From assembly GCA_013076295.1 (NCBI GenBank), contig RQOL01000824.1, forward strand, positions 1,984,001 through 2,048,000: 64,000 nt of DNA. Direction: 5' to 3'. This stretch comes from Sanderia malayensis. Lineage: Eukaryota > Cnidaria > Scyphozoa > Semaeostomeae > Pelagiidae. Under the pieces are notes generated by a model. The model made no database searches and had not been told where the DNA came from. It was given only the letters and a program-made list of their open reading frames with translations. Positions 10,614 through 21,600 of the stretch are shown here, piece by piece (the stretch's first letter is position 1; every line of letters starts with the position of its first letter). A program made the translations under genes and the position numbers.

Positions 10614-11339
10614 TTATGACAAATCGTTTGTCGGCAGCTCTATTTTTGGTAAACTGGTCGAATTGTTGGTTGTATTCTCGCTAATTTGTTTCGCTTTCTG
10701 CTTACGACGTTTCGTTTTGCCCTTTCGAGGCAACAAGGCTGTTTGTGCGTTCGCTTCTTCGAGATGCGGCAGAAATTTTCGCCCGCGTCGCAACATTGGC
10801 GGCGTTTTTTGGCCGGCGAAAGATGTCTTCAATCGAGCAACTTCGCTCGCCGTGTACTTGACGCGGTCATCTAACAACACCGAGGTTCGCCCTTTTTTCG
10901 ATTGCGTTATAATTTTCGGAAACGCTAAGTTATTCCGCTCTTCAATTATCGTCCCCGACTTTGACGGCGATTCTGGTTGACTTTTCTCGGCATTTACCGA
11001 TGCCTGCATTGCATTCTCGGCACACAACGTTCTATTAGGCCTACCGCTTGTGGTACTCTTCATTCGATCTTTAAACTCGTCTCCATTACGCACATTACTC
11101 ACTTCGCGTCTTTTCGCTCGCTCTTGGCTGAACTTGTGCGCGTCGTGAATCCATTTTTTCATTTTCAAATATTGCGCTCTGTGTTCCAAGTCCAGGGCGT
11201 CCAGCTTGCGGTGCAGCAATCTATCTTCACGCTCATTTGCTGCGATTGTTTGGATGTAAACTCGCGACGCTTGTTCTCGAACTTGTCGAATGATGTCACT
11301 ACGATCCACACGGCTGTCGAAACTCATACTTGCATCCAC
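10614..11339 (-). CDS. Unrecognised basic protein, paralogue B of a tandem pair
   Basis: A single-exon frame of 241 aa related to the gene at 3325-4065 (same strand, 6.5 kb apart). Shared features in the same order are RSD near residue 13, then ASRVYIQTIAANERED, KLDALDLEHR, KKWIH (residues about 20-70), and RVKYTASEVARLKTSFAGQK with RKFLPHLE (residues about 150-190). The linker and the Lys/Arg-rich tail (RKGKTKRRKQKAK) differ from paralogue A. The codon choice is more GC-rich than in paralogue A. No known domain is recognised. The N-terminal block looks like a charged amphipathic helix. The likely origin is a local duplication followed by LINE insertion between the copies, though the lack of introns also allows retroposition of one copy. 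Confidence 0.77.
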   Translation of the reverse strand: MDASMSFDSRVDRSDIIRQVREQASRVYIQTIAANEREDRLLHRKLDALDLEHRAQYLKMKKWIHDAHKFSQERAKRREVSNVRNGDEFKDRMKSTTSGRPNRTLCAENAMQASVNAEKSQPESPSKSGTIIEERNNLAFPKIITQSKKGRTSVLLDDRVKYTASEVARLKTSFAGQKTPPMLRRGRKFLPHLEEANAQTALLPRKGKTKRRKQKAKQISENTTNNSTSLPKIELPTNDLS

Positions 11340-14029
11340 CTTTACTTGCCAAATACAGTAAAAAAAATACTCACTATACCATTAACCCCACCTTTACTTG
11401 CCAAATACAGTAAAAAACAACTCAATATATCATCAACAGTTTCAAAAATTGTTTGTTTTGTATCTGAGCTGTATTTCCACCCTTTTTGATACGTTTTCTG
11501 TCTAAGATTGTTAATTCTTGTTGAAGATTCTTATAACTGATGCTTGTTCTATTATCAACTTTCTCCTCGCGAGAATAACAGCTCATATATCCTCACACGA
11601 GTTGTAGTATCTGTTTCTTTTTCAATTTTCGCTTCTTTCGGACGTCTTTTGCAGATACTTACATAATCTAATTGCAATCTTGAATAATTTTTTAATCCAA
11701 CGCCTTGAAATTGGCCTTGAACCTGCTTTGTTGATGATAATTGGTGAATTTACTTTCAAAGCTCTTTTCAAAATTGTTAATTCTGCCACGAATCTTCTCG
11801 TTTTTCTTCTGTTTTCCGATTGCGCTTTTTTTCTTTTCGCTAAAGATAAACAACACATGGTATTAAAGCTTCAAACTCCACTCCAAATCCCCTCCATGGC
11901 ATTGTGCGTAGTGAAAAGTTCAACAACCCTTTGCTCGAAAATGTGCTCCTCAAAGTTCTTAAAAATAACGAATTTATGTGTCCAATGATTTTTTAGAGAC
12001 CTCCTTTGAGAACTCTAGCCCCAAACAAAATAAATATTCAACCAGGGTGTTGAAAACACGGGCTACATCTGACCATAATTTCACTTGTCATCGATGCAAA
12101 GACATAAATCACTCGAATCTCTGCTGCGCCACGTTTACCTTTCCAAAAATGTGTTGACGCGGATTTCCACTTCAATATATTTCCTGTCAATATTTTCCTG
12201 ATAAATACAAACAAAATGCTGCCAGGTTGTCAAACCACTTGACTGGACTAAGTGACAAGGTTTGATGTACGAGATTGACGTCATGCACTCTTCCATTATT
12301 AAATTCGACAAATAAATCGTGTTTTAGAGTATACTAACCTTGATAGCTTTCCTTCTTTCTTGCTGTTTCTTAAAGAGATATCTGCTGCTGCCAGTAATCA
12401 ATTGCTTGCTATATTATCAGCCAGTTATAGTTCACTAAAGTCAGCACTGTCTCGTTTACAAGTCTGATCCGATTCAAACCTGATTAATCTTTAAATATCA
12501 AACACTTTCTTGGACATCTCATCGCTTGTACTGCGCTGCTATGGGCTTCGATTGAAATTCAGAGCAACATGCCTTTGCAATGACATTGAAAGACAAAACA
12601 CGTCACGTAAAGTGCATACCACAGCCCAAATACAATGGGTACGAAATTAGAAGGCAGCTCCACAGTGTTCTCTCCTCAGACTGATAACAAAGCAAGGTCA
12701 TTGATATTGTATACCACAGAAGTCAACCATGACGCTTTAAGTCCGTGAAGCAATGAACAATTTCCAGAACACTGTGCTCTTCAGCATGTTGTTCCATGAC
12801 TCATTGAAAGCGATTGACCAAGACAACAGCATAAGAAGTTATGTTGAGAGCTTATGGTTTTTACTGTCCTTGCCCTAATCCGCCTCAAATCTCCAGCGAT
12901 ATTTCTGAAGGTAATGAGATATAGAAGGAGTCATAGAGAGCGTGCATCAATTAACAGCACGTCTGTTAAAGCCCCAAGGATCGTTTACATATTTCAAACA
13001 CAATAAATTTGAATGTAAAATCAAAAAGTTTTTATCTCTGTTCAATTTTAGTGACCTCTAATTGGGGTGCTTTTGTCTCCATTTGAAAAACTTGCTGTGA
13101 AAAGTCATGGAGAAATGTGAACAATTTTCTCGTTACTGATTGTGATCAGTAATTAGAGTTTTTGCTTGCGCTGGTGGTAATTACGAATCAACAATTAGAG
13201 TTATCACTTTGTGGCTTGTTCTGGTGGTAATACACATCTGTGTGACGTAGAGACTCGAATTGGACAGGATCTAGCGTTCTTTGTCTTTTATTTTGTACGA
13301 CGAAGCAAAAAAAGTCATGAACACAAGATTGTGCACGTTTCTATTCTGCGCGTGATCAGTTTCCATGCGTTCTATGACGTCAATTAGAGAGCAGCAGGGC
13401 CAATAGGGGGGAGGGAGAGAAATAGGAGCACGCGCACTGGCCCTTAGGAATGACGAAACCAGGACGCATAAGAAGGCAAGGATGGAGCCATGGTTCTCAG
13501 GGTTCAAGATAAAGCCATGGTTCTCTTACGTTATCTTGGTGCAAGGGGTTATTATTTTTTCACATGTGAAGCACATTTGAAATGAAATTTGTCCAATGCT
13601 ATATACCGTACACTTACTGTAAACGCTGACATCAAAGAACCAGTGGATTTGAAGCTTTCCAGGTTGATATTTTTGTTCAAAACAATTTCAACATTCCTTC
13701 GAATGCATTGACTGGGGTAAAGCAAAGCGCGGCTACGTTCAGAGAGAGCCGAATAAGAAAAGCCTGGGGCGAGAATGTTGAATGAAAAAGAGATTGGTGG
13801 GAGCATAGAAGAGAAACATGATTTTCTTTTCAATAACAACATGCGAATCAATTAAATGTTATAAAAATACCTCACCCTGATATTACAAAATAAACGAGAG
13901 AGAATAACAGAGAGCTAATATTTGAAATGGTTGACGAGTTGTTCAGAGTCCTTTAATCTAATGAATACTATTTGTTATTGTATTTAGTATCATCATCATC
14001 ATCATCATAATTATGAACAGTAAATTTTT
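11340..14029. other. Intergenic, no gene seen
   Basis: This lies between the 5' end of paralogue B and the 3' end of CAPZB. A short duplication flanks the paralogue B start region: CACCTTTACTTGCCAAATAC occurs at about 11337 and again at about 11389. A repeated motif TAGAGTTwTyrCTT...CTGGTGGTAATwAC occurs twice at about 13154-13232. Minus-strand frames at 11622-11858, 13271-13507 and 13552-13851 carry no recognisable motif. A CAT-repeat run (TCATCATCATC) at about 13989-14008 belongs to the CAPZB 3' UTR. Confidence 0.5.
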
Positions 14030-16749
14030 TCATTGTTGCTGTTGTTGCTTGGCCTTCAAGTTTTTGAATAATTCAGCATGCATTTTGTCTTGGCTTCTAG
14101 CTATCTCCAAGCTATTCACGCTCCTAAAATCAGGTAAAAAACAAATAATTACACGTCTTTTATTTTATAAGAAACCCTACTAGTAAATGTTTCTTAAAGC
14201 TTCTATTGTTACAGAAAACAATAGAACAAAGGAATCTATTGTAATTTAGCACAAATACTACTAGTAAGTTTCTTATAAAGTGGTTTTGCATGAAGAAAAT
14301 GTGTGACTGAGATTTCATTCTCAACTATTTCACAAGAAAGGGCTTGATAAGATGGTAGTACTTGACTCTTCAAAGAGTTTAAGCTCAGAACGAGTTTTGG
14401 AACTCAATGGTACAGCCTCCAAAGTTGTTAAACACACAGAGATAACAGTGGTAGACATTTCAAATCTGTGCTTACCTCAACGAGGATACAATATTTTGTG
14501 TTTTGCCAAAATAGATATCATTCAAGGTGCTTCGAATTTTGTTTTCCAACTCCTAGAAAATTAATTCAGCATAAATATAATAAAAACAGATATGTAATTT
14601 GTTATACCAAGGAGCTGCTATATAAACCACATTTCTTATATTGTGACAAAACTCTATTTGGTACATGCAAGGAAGTGAAATTGCTTACCTCAACCATACG
14701 ACCCATGTTTACAATGTGAGAATTGGCATCGTTCACTGGGTGGTCGGCCTCAACCTTTGAAACAAATCAATGAAATTCAAAGCATACCATAACACCCTGA
14801 ACACTCAAAAGGCCTGGCTATTAATCAATCATGCCATGCTAAGTCCCAGGGGGGAAATTAGCATGGCATGATTGTTTAACAAACATGATTTTTCATTAAT
14901 AACATGTGAAATACCTGTCTGGTTAGACTTCCACCAAGATTCATTACACCAGAGGCTTCTTTTGAAGTCTACAATTGATAAGACTGGCATAAATTTACAT
15001 GATTGGATATCATTATAGATACAATACAGTGTGTGCAACAAAATGCAATGTATAAAATGCACAATGAAAGTCTTTGAGCATAAGCTAGTCGTAAACTGTG
15101 TGTGTATGTGTCATGCTCTGACCTGAAGCCACAACATAGCAGTGGAGGTGATTTTGTAATGAGCATTTCGTCCACCACTCCTCTCCTGAACTTCAATAAC
15201 ATGAATCGAATCCCAGCAACCTCTGATTTTCTTTGAGCCATCACCAGCTATACAAAGCATCAAAAAAACACATCAAAGAACAGAAGACAATAAAAAAATG
15301 CATACTATTTTATAACACAGTGGAACAACATTGTTTTGGAGGAAGTGGGGGTTGAATAAAACCCATGAAAAATAAATTGACAAGTTGATAGCCTTTCTTT
15401 AGCAATTTAAAAGTTCCTCAAAGACTTTTATCCAACTTTGGGTTTTATTCAATCTATGCTTCAATATGTCTATTCTTTGTTATTTACCAAAACTTTACTT
15501 ACTGAAATTTGATGATATAAATGCATTTAAAGTTAGTACAAGCCCTTTGCTTACAGTGAAAAGAACACTTCTTTGTTTACCTTTCTTAATGAGAATCACA
15601 CCAGCAAAACCGTGATCCAAATCCCACAAATAAACAGATGATACACCACCTTCAAAATACCTGAGACAAAGAAGAACGTTTGCCAAGTTATTAGTAATAC
15701 TATATGCTGAGGAGAGCTATAAATCTAAAGGACATATACTTGAGGTAATTTTGGGGAACTCTGGTACAAGAAACAATGATTTGGCACACTTCCAGGGTGC
15801 ATTCCATGCAGAACGTACGCCAAAGTTACGCTGTACTTTCATATATGTATGCCAGAAATATAAATACTAGATGTTATTATTATTATTTTGGGTACGCCGA
15901 GCAAAATTTTAATTAGTATGTACACTGGCACGCCGACGTGAGCCTTGACTACACACTGAAGATCTTTGGGCCTAAGTGCATGGAATGCATCCTGGGCACA
16001 CTTACATGCTTCTGTACTGGTCAAAAGCTTGATTGGCCTCAATTTCAAGCTTCCTTAATCTATCAGATGGCATGGCTCCATCATCAAGAGGTGGGTCATA
16101 CGTGTTGCTCCAAGGAGATCTGTACGAATCACCATCTCTGTTGTAATCACAAAGGAGATAGTCTTTTCCAGCAGTCTTGTCTCTTGCAATCTTCAATGGC
16201 TGATCAACAGAAGAAAGCAGATCTTCGCAAAGTGATGGCACCAAATCTATCAGATCGCTAAGGTTCTTCTCTATTTGTTGAGGTGGCAATCTTCTCATCA
16301 AGTCAAGGGCTGAGTCCAATTGTCTATCCTACGATTCCACAAATATAAAATGGTTTATCATTACAACTAAATATATGTAGCCTGGCGTCTATGCAGACTT
16401 AGATTGGTGTTGAAAATTACGATAATGAAATTGAAATTGAAAAAAAAATTGAAAATTGATAATATAAACAAATAAACTAGCATCAACATGTTGAGATATA
16501 AATGTTCCTTCTTACTGATCGAGCTAAATGGTATAATTTGAATCTATACCAAAGTTGAGGATATCTACTACGCTCTATCATGCCCAAAATCTTTTCAAAA
16601 TAAGCGAAATATAACATGTCATAGCAGGAATCGATAGAATATTCGGATGGCCTAATCAAGTCAATCAACAAAAACAAACAAAATAAAACAAGGATCTTTC
16701 CCAGCTTTCTGCAAAAACTAACGAAATATAAGCAAAGCATAATTACCAT
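14030..16749 (-). CDS. CAPZB: F-actin-capping protein subunit beta
   Basis: CAPZB pairs with the alpha subunit to block the barbed ends of actin filaments. Eight exons join in frame to 273 aa (human isoforms are 272-277): 16749-16747 (ATG only), 16328-16006, 15660-15581, 15247-15123, 14968-14915, 14754-14689, 14552-14476 and 14123-14030. Highly conserved stretches are [61 protein letters not shown] and [10 protein letters not shown], followed by a basic C-terminal 'tentacle' ending in poly-Gln. Every junction has GT/AG borders and preserves the reading frame. The first exon is inferred: exon 2 opens with GAT directly after an AG, and the only upstream ATG directly followed by GTAATT is at 16749. 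That would give an initiator codon alone in exon 1, to my knowledge also the arrangement in vertebrate genes. The gene is divergent from the SH2D5-like gene at 18620. Confidence 0.96.
14826..14874. repeat. Perfect 17-bp-stem hairpin in CAPZB intron
   Basis: CAATCATGCCATGCTAA (14826-14842) and its exact complement (14858-14874) flank a 15-base loop rich in G. It lies in the intron between exons 5 and 6 of CAPZB. It may be a short foldback element, or less likely the stem of a small RNA precursor. The stem is shorter than usual for an animal pre-miRNA. Confidence 0.8.
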
Positions 16750-17155
16750 GTTCACAGAGTTATTGAATAACGCTCGGGGATTATAATTTGGCCTGCAGTT
16801 TGTAATAATAATAGCTTTGCAATTCTATTTCCCCCTTCCTTGACAAGTGAAAGTCTGAGAAAAAGCTGCACACAGCCTCAAAATGGCTGCCGCCCATTAT
16901 GATTTCTCAATCAATGTCATTTCCAGCCAATCAGAATCCAGATGCCAGAAGCACCACTTTCTCCCACCTTTAAGCACAGTTTAATTAAAAGTATGACCAT
17001 TTATGGTTTGCAACCATGCATTTTATTCATTAAACAATATAATGAATCTAAGTTCTCAGTGGATATTTTTTGAGAGATAATAAAATAGATGAATTCACAT
17101 AAAAAAATTTATTCAAGACCGGGGAGCTTGAGATAGCCGCGTTAGAGTAAACGAA
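16750..17155. other. CAPZB promoter region (likely)
   Basis: This sequence lies directly upstream of the inferred CAPZB start codon. It contains CAAAATGGCTGCCGCC at about 16877-16893, which resembles a YY1-type site (AAnATGGC), and CCAGCCAATCAG at about 16922-16934, a CCAAT-box context. No TATA element in a convincing place was seen. The promoter role is inferred from position and motif only. Confidence 0.35.
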
Positions 17156-18290
17156 GTTCAACAATACGTCTGATTTGTAGATTTTTTTGTACACGCCCTA
17201 ACTAGAAGGAGTAGAGCTGATAGTGGCATTGTACTTTGAGCTACGGTAAGCCATCGAGGTTGTAGCCCACTGGTAACGTAGCTGCAACGTAATCTAGAAA
17301 CAACAACTGGTTCGAAACCTGATCAGAGCATCCGTTTTGTCTTTTGATAATTCAATAATTTGAATATTAAGTACGCGCAGTAACATAAATGGGATACTGC
17401 GCAGAAGGATTCATGACGTAATAAGGTCCAGCGCATCTGATGTTAGGGTTAAGGATCTGGATTAGGGTTAGGGTTAGGGTTAGGATTAAGGTTGAAGCAT
17501 AGTAAAGGTAGGCGGGTATGCGCAGTAACATATATGGGCTACTGCGCAGGAGGATTCATGATGTAATGAGGTCCAGCGCATCTGATGTTAGGGTTAAGGA
17601 TCTAGATTAGGGTTCGGGTTAGGGTTAGGATTAAGGTTGAAGCATAGTAAAGGTAGGCGGGTATGCGCAGTAACATATATGGGCTACTGCGCAGGAGGAT
17701 TCATGATGTAATGAGGTCCAGCGCATCTGATGTTAGGGTTAAGGATCTGGATTAGGGTTCGGGTTAGGGTTAGGGTTAGGGTTGAAGCATAGTAAAGGTA
17801 GGCGGGTATGCGCAGTAACATATATGGGCTACTGCGCAGGAGGATTCATGATGTAATGAGGTCCAGCGCATCTGATGTTAGGGTTAAGGATCTGGATTAG
17901 GGTTCGGGTTAGGGTTAGGATTAAGGTTGAAGCATAGTAAAGGTAGGCGGGTATGCGCAGTAACATATATGGGCTACTGCGCAGGAAGATTCATGATGTA
18001 ATGAGGTCCAGCGCATCTGATGTTAGGGTTAAGGATCTAGATTAGGGTTAGGGTTGAAGCATAGTAAAGGTAGGCGGGAATGCGCAGTAGCATATATTGG
18101 CTACTGCGCAGGAGGATCCATACCGTAATGAGGTCCAGCGCATCTGATGTTAGGGTTTGGGATCTGGATTAGGGTTCGGGTTAGGGTTAAGGTTGAAGCA
18201 TAGTAAAGGTAGGCGGGAATGCGCAGTAACATATATGGGCTACTGCGCATGATAACTCATTACGTAATGAGGTCCAGACTCAATTTTAGG
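17156..18290 (+). mobile_element. tRNA-head plus TTAGGG-minisatellite element, copy 1
   Basis: The first about 220 bases match the element at 34726 closely. They contain pol III-like boxes: A-box-like TAGCCCACTGG (17263-17273) and B box GGTTCGAAACC (17309-17319). From 17374 a tandem array follows, with seven units of about 127-146 bases. Each unit starts with a hairpin (TGCGCAGTA, 12-base loop, TACTGCGCA in most units). It continues with a GAGGTCCAGCGCATCTGATG block and TTAGGG/TTCGGG repeats, and ends with GAAGCATAGTAAAGGTAGG. The array decays at about 18290. The arrangement suggests a tRNA-derived SINE whose body or tail expanded into a telomere-like minisatellite. It sits in the gap between the divergent CAPZB and SH2D5-like genes, ending 330 bases before the latter's ATG. 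Confidence 0.8.
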
Positions 18291-18619
18291 AACATGTCGA
18301 GTCAACTATGACATCATACTTCAGTGGGATTCAAAACTGCTTTCTTTTGCTTTTTTCACCATCCCCCGCATGGAACTTACATGACAGACACTTGCGTGGT
18401 TAATATCACGTGACTGGCCTTTTAAACCAATCGCAGCAGCTGGAGTTCAACAATTCAGCTTAATTTCCAAATGGGAAAAAAAGTTTCATGTTACAATGCT
18501 ATGCTTCTTGACCAGTCAACTTTGTCTTTATTTATTAATCGAAGCTGAGAAGCTCAGATTACTCTTGAACAGTTGAGATTGGTTTAGACATTAAAGTCTC
18601 AGCTAAAGTTTATATTAAA

Positions 18620-21600
18620 ATGGGGAAAACAAAGAAGAAGGTTGTTGACAATGAAGACGAAGTTGAACTTCGCAGACTCTGCAAGGTAAGACAAAATAAT
18701 TATAAGTTTTACACCTGCTTGTGTCGTCGAGTCGAATTACCAGCAATAAGACTTAATCGACTTAATTTCCATCGCTTTAAAATTACATTAAGTCATATCC
18801 GTAACTGTCATACGAGTAAATATGGTGTTTTAGCTATTAGGCATGTAACGGTTCAAAAAATACTCTCTTCAAGAGCAATTTTACTTCGAAGTTTGCCCCA
18901 GACTTACTACGCCATGACAGTTTATGTCTGGGTAATTTCTGAAGTTTAGTCGCAAGTAAGATTAAACATAAGATATGATGTAATATTAGAAGCAATTAGA
19001 ATTAATCTTGGTGCAAAGCTCGAGCAAATATTCCTACTACTGTCTAGACAGACTACTATGCGAGTGAAACCAAGAATTTGCACCTCCTCAATTTATTTTT
19101 CTTGGGCTTGTTTTCAGGATAAACTGTGTTTATTCAGTTTTTTACATTTTATTTATCTTTCCATAATTTTTATTGAATTTTCAGTATATTGGTTCATTTG
19201 CCATAAACATGATGAAAGCTGAAGAAAGGCAGAATCTGATGAACGAAAGGCTTGAGGAGTTGAAGGTGACTGATAACTTAATCAAAGAATTTTAAGCTTG
19301 ATTTTATTGACAATATTTACTAATTTCCAACCATTCATTTTCAGAATGTCAAGAAAGGCATACATGTCTTAATGCTGATCACATCAGAAGGCATCAAGAT
19401 CTATGATGAAAAGGAAAGGGTATGAACTGTAAAGCTTTTATTTTCTGCAGAGAATTTGTACACTTGTACAGTTTTCATCAACTTAATCTTTGTCAATGTT
19501 TTTGTATCAAAATACCTTGTTATACGATTTGCTTAAACCTCTTTTCTTTTTTCTTATAAAGAATGTGAAAATGGCTCATGCAATAACAAGAATAGCGTTC
19601 TCCACATGCACTCCAGATTCAAAGTTATTCGCTTATGTTGCGAGAAGTGCATCAACTCTTGGTCCATCAATCTTGCAAGCTCATGTATTCAAAACAAAGA
19701 AAGGCTCGCATGTAGGACAACAGTTCTTTGTATTATCACAGTATTAACAGATAAATGCCATATATCACAAACCTTTTGCTCCATAATTTTTTCGTTGGGC
19801 TGCTGTGTAAATTTGACCTTGCAAGAAAGCAATATTCATCTGTGTTTAATGCAGTATCAGAGAAAAAAGAAACATTTTAATCTTATGTTGTTTTTGTCTT
19901 AGTCTCAGCAAATGGCTGCTATAATATCCAAGGCATTTAGAATTGTCTTTGCAATGGCAACGCTGGACAGAAATTCAAAAATTGAAGAGTTTGAGAGTGA
20001 AGTTGGCAGAAACAAGCAGGATACATCTCCAATGGGACAAAGAAGGCGATGGGTAAATGTTTTAGTCAATTGAGGATGCCATAGTAGAGCTGCTTTTTTT
20101 GTTGCTAACAAAGCCACACACTTCTGAAAGAATCACTGTGTTAAGAACCATCCAAGCTGATATGCTATCTTAAAACAAAGGAGGAAACAATAGGCTATTG
20201 TATTTGAACAATAGAATAAACAATAGGTTCTTGTGTTTGAACAAAGGAGGAAACAATCGGTTATTGTGTTTTAACAATAGAATAAACAATAGGTTGTTGT
20301 ATTTGAGTGATTTTGTTTCAGGCGAAGAAGGAAATAGCACGTGGTCACGATCTCTCCGAACATGCAGAGCGAGCCAAGAAGAACAACCCACTTTCGATGA
20401 TACCAGGCCAACCAGATCCCAGTGACCTCCAAATGTTTCCATCCCGCAAAGTATCCCAATCGGAATTCGACAACCAAATCATTGCCCAGTCGTTTACCAC
20501 AAGCCCTGGAAGAGGTGAAGCAGGAAGTGATGTCATTTATGAAGACATCAAGGACAAGGATTACAATGGAGAAGCATGTGAGAATATGCACCACGCAGCT
20601 TCAACAACTGCTACAAAGGCGCAAGTTATTGCCGAACCTCGGGTTGATAATCAATTGGATCGTGGAAATGAGGCAGTGCCAGAGGAATTGCCTTCTGGAC
20701 AGAAGTCATTGGTGAGTTGTTAAATTTGTGATTCGCTAAGTATTTTCACTGTTGCGAATGTTTATATACTGTATTTTCTCTGATTAGCGTTTCTTTTTAA
20801 AATCCCGAAAATTTATAATAGCCCTGGGCGTTTATCTCGTCGTATTCGTTGCAGGCCGAATCTACTAACGACGCAATGCAGGAATTCATTGAAGGAAGAG
20901 TGGCTACGCAGCATTTGATACCTCGCGTGAACACGACCTCCAACGGGTCATCTTCAGAAGATTCTGGAAGATCAGAAGATGGACAACAGGCTCGAATACT
21001 TATGCTCAATCAGACTCAGAATGGGGATGATGGCAACGACGTGGTTTATGAAAATATGCACAAGACTGGGATTGAATCACAGAAGGAAATTTACGTCGAG
21101 AGGGAAATAGCGTCTGCTCAAGATGAGAGCAGTGCTGGAAAAGAAAATGGTGATGTTTCAGATGAGACGAAGAATGAGGAAAAAAGAGATTCACCTATAC
21201 AAAGCATTCAAGTTGAAGGGAACCCGTCGGTGACATTTGAGAAAACTGAATCTGAGTCTGATTCATGCGATGAAGCAACAGAATCACGTTTGGAAAAATC
21301 TGAGAATGAGCAGAAGAAGCCTTGTGATGATTCACTAGCTGTAAATGGTGTTGACAATAGGTCTACTACACCGTACATGTTTGCAGCAATACCTGAGCCT
21401 GAGCATGGTAATGCAATGGTAGAAAAAAAGAGGCCTTTAACAGTGACTGATGACCAACTCATGAGAGATTCATATTGGTATCAACCGGGATTATCAAGGT
21501 AATCATATGTTACAGCCTCTCTTTCAAGACCCTTATCTTTCATAGCCTCGTATTCAAGACTGAACGTCTGTGTTGGGCTCTCTTAAAAATGCACTCACAA

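Noticed and set aside
13271..13851. Minus-strand frames of 78 and 99 codons downstream of CAPZB
   Set aside because: No recognisable domain and no in-frame link by splice sites to CAPZB, whose own stop at 14030 fits the family's C-terminus.
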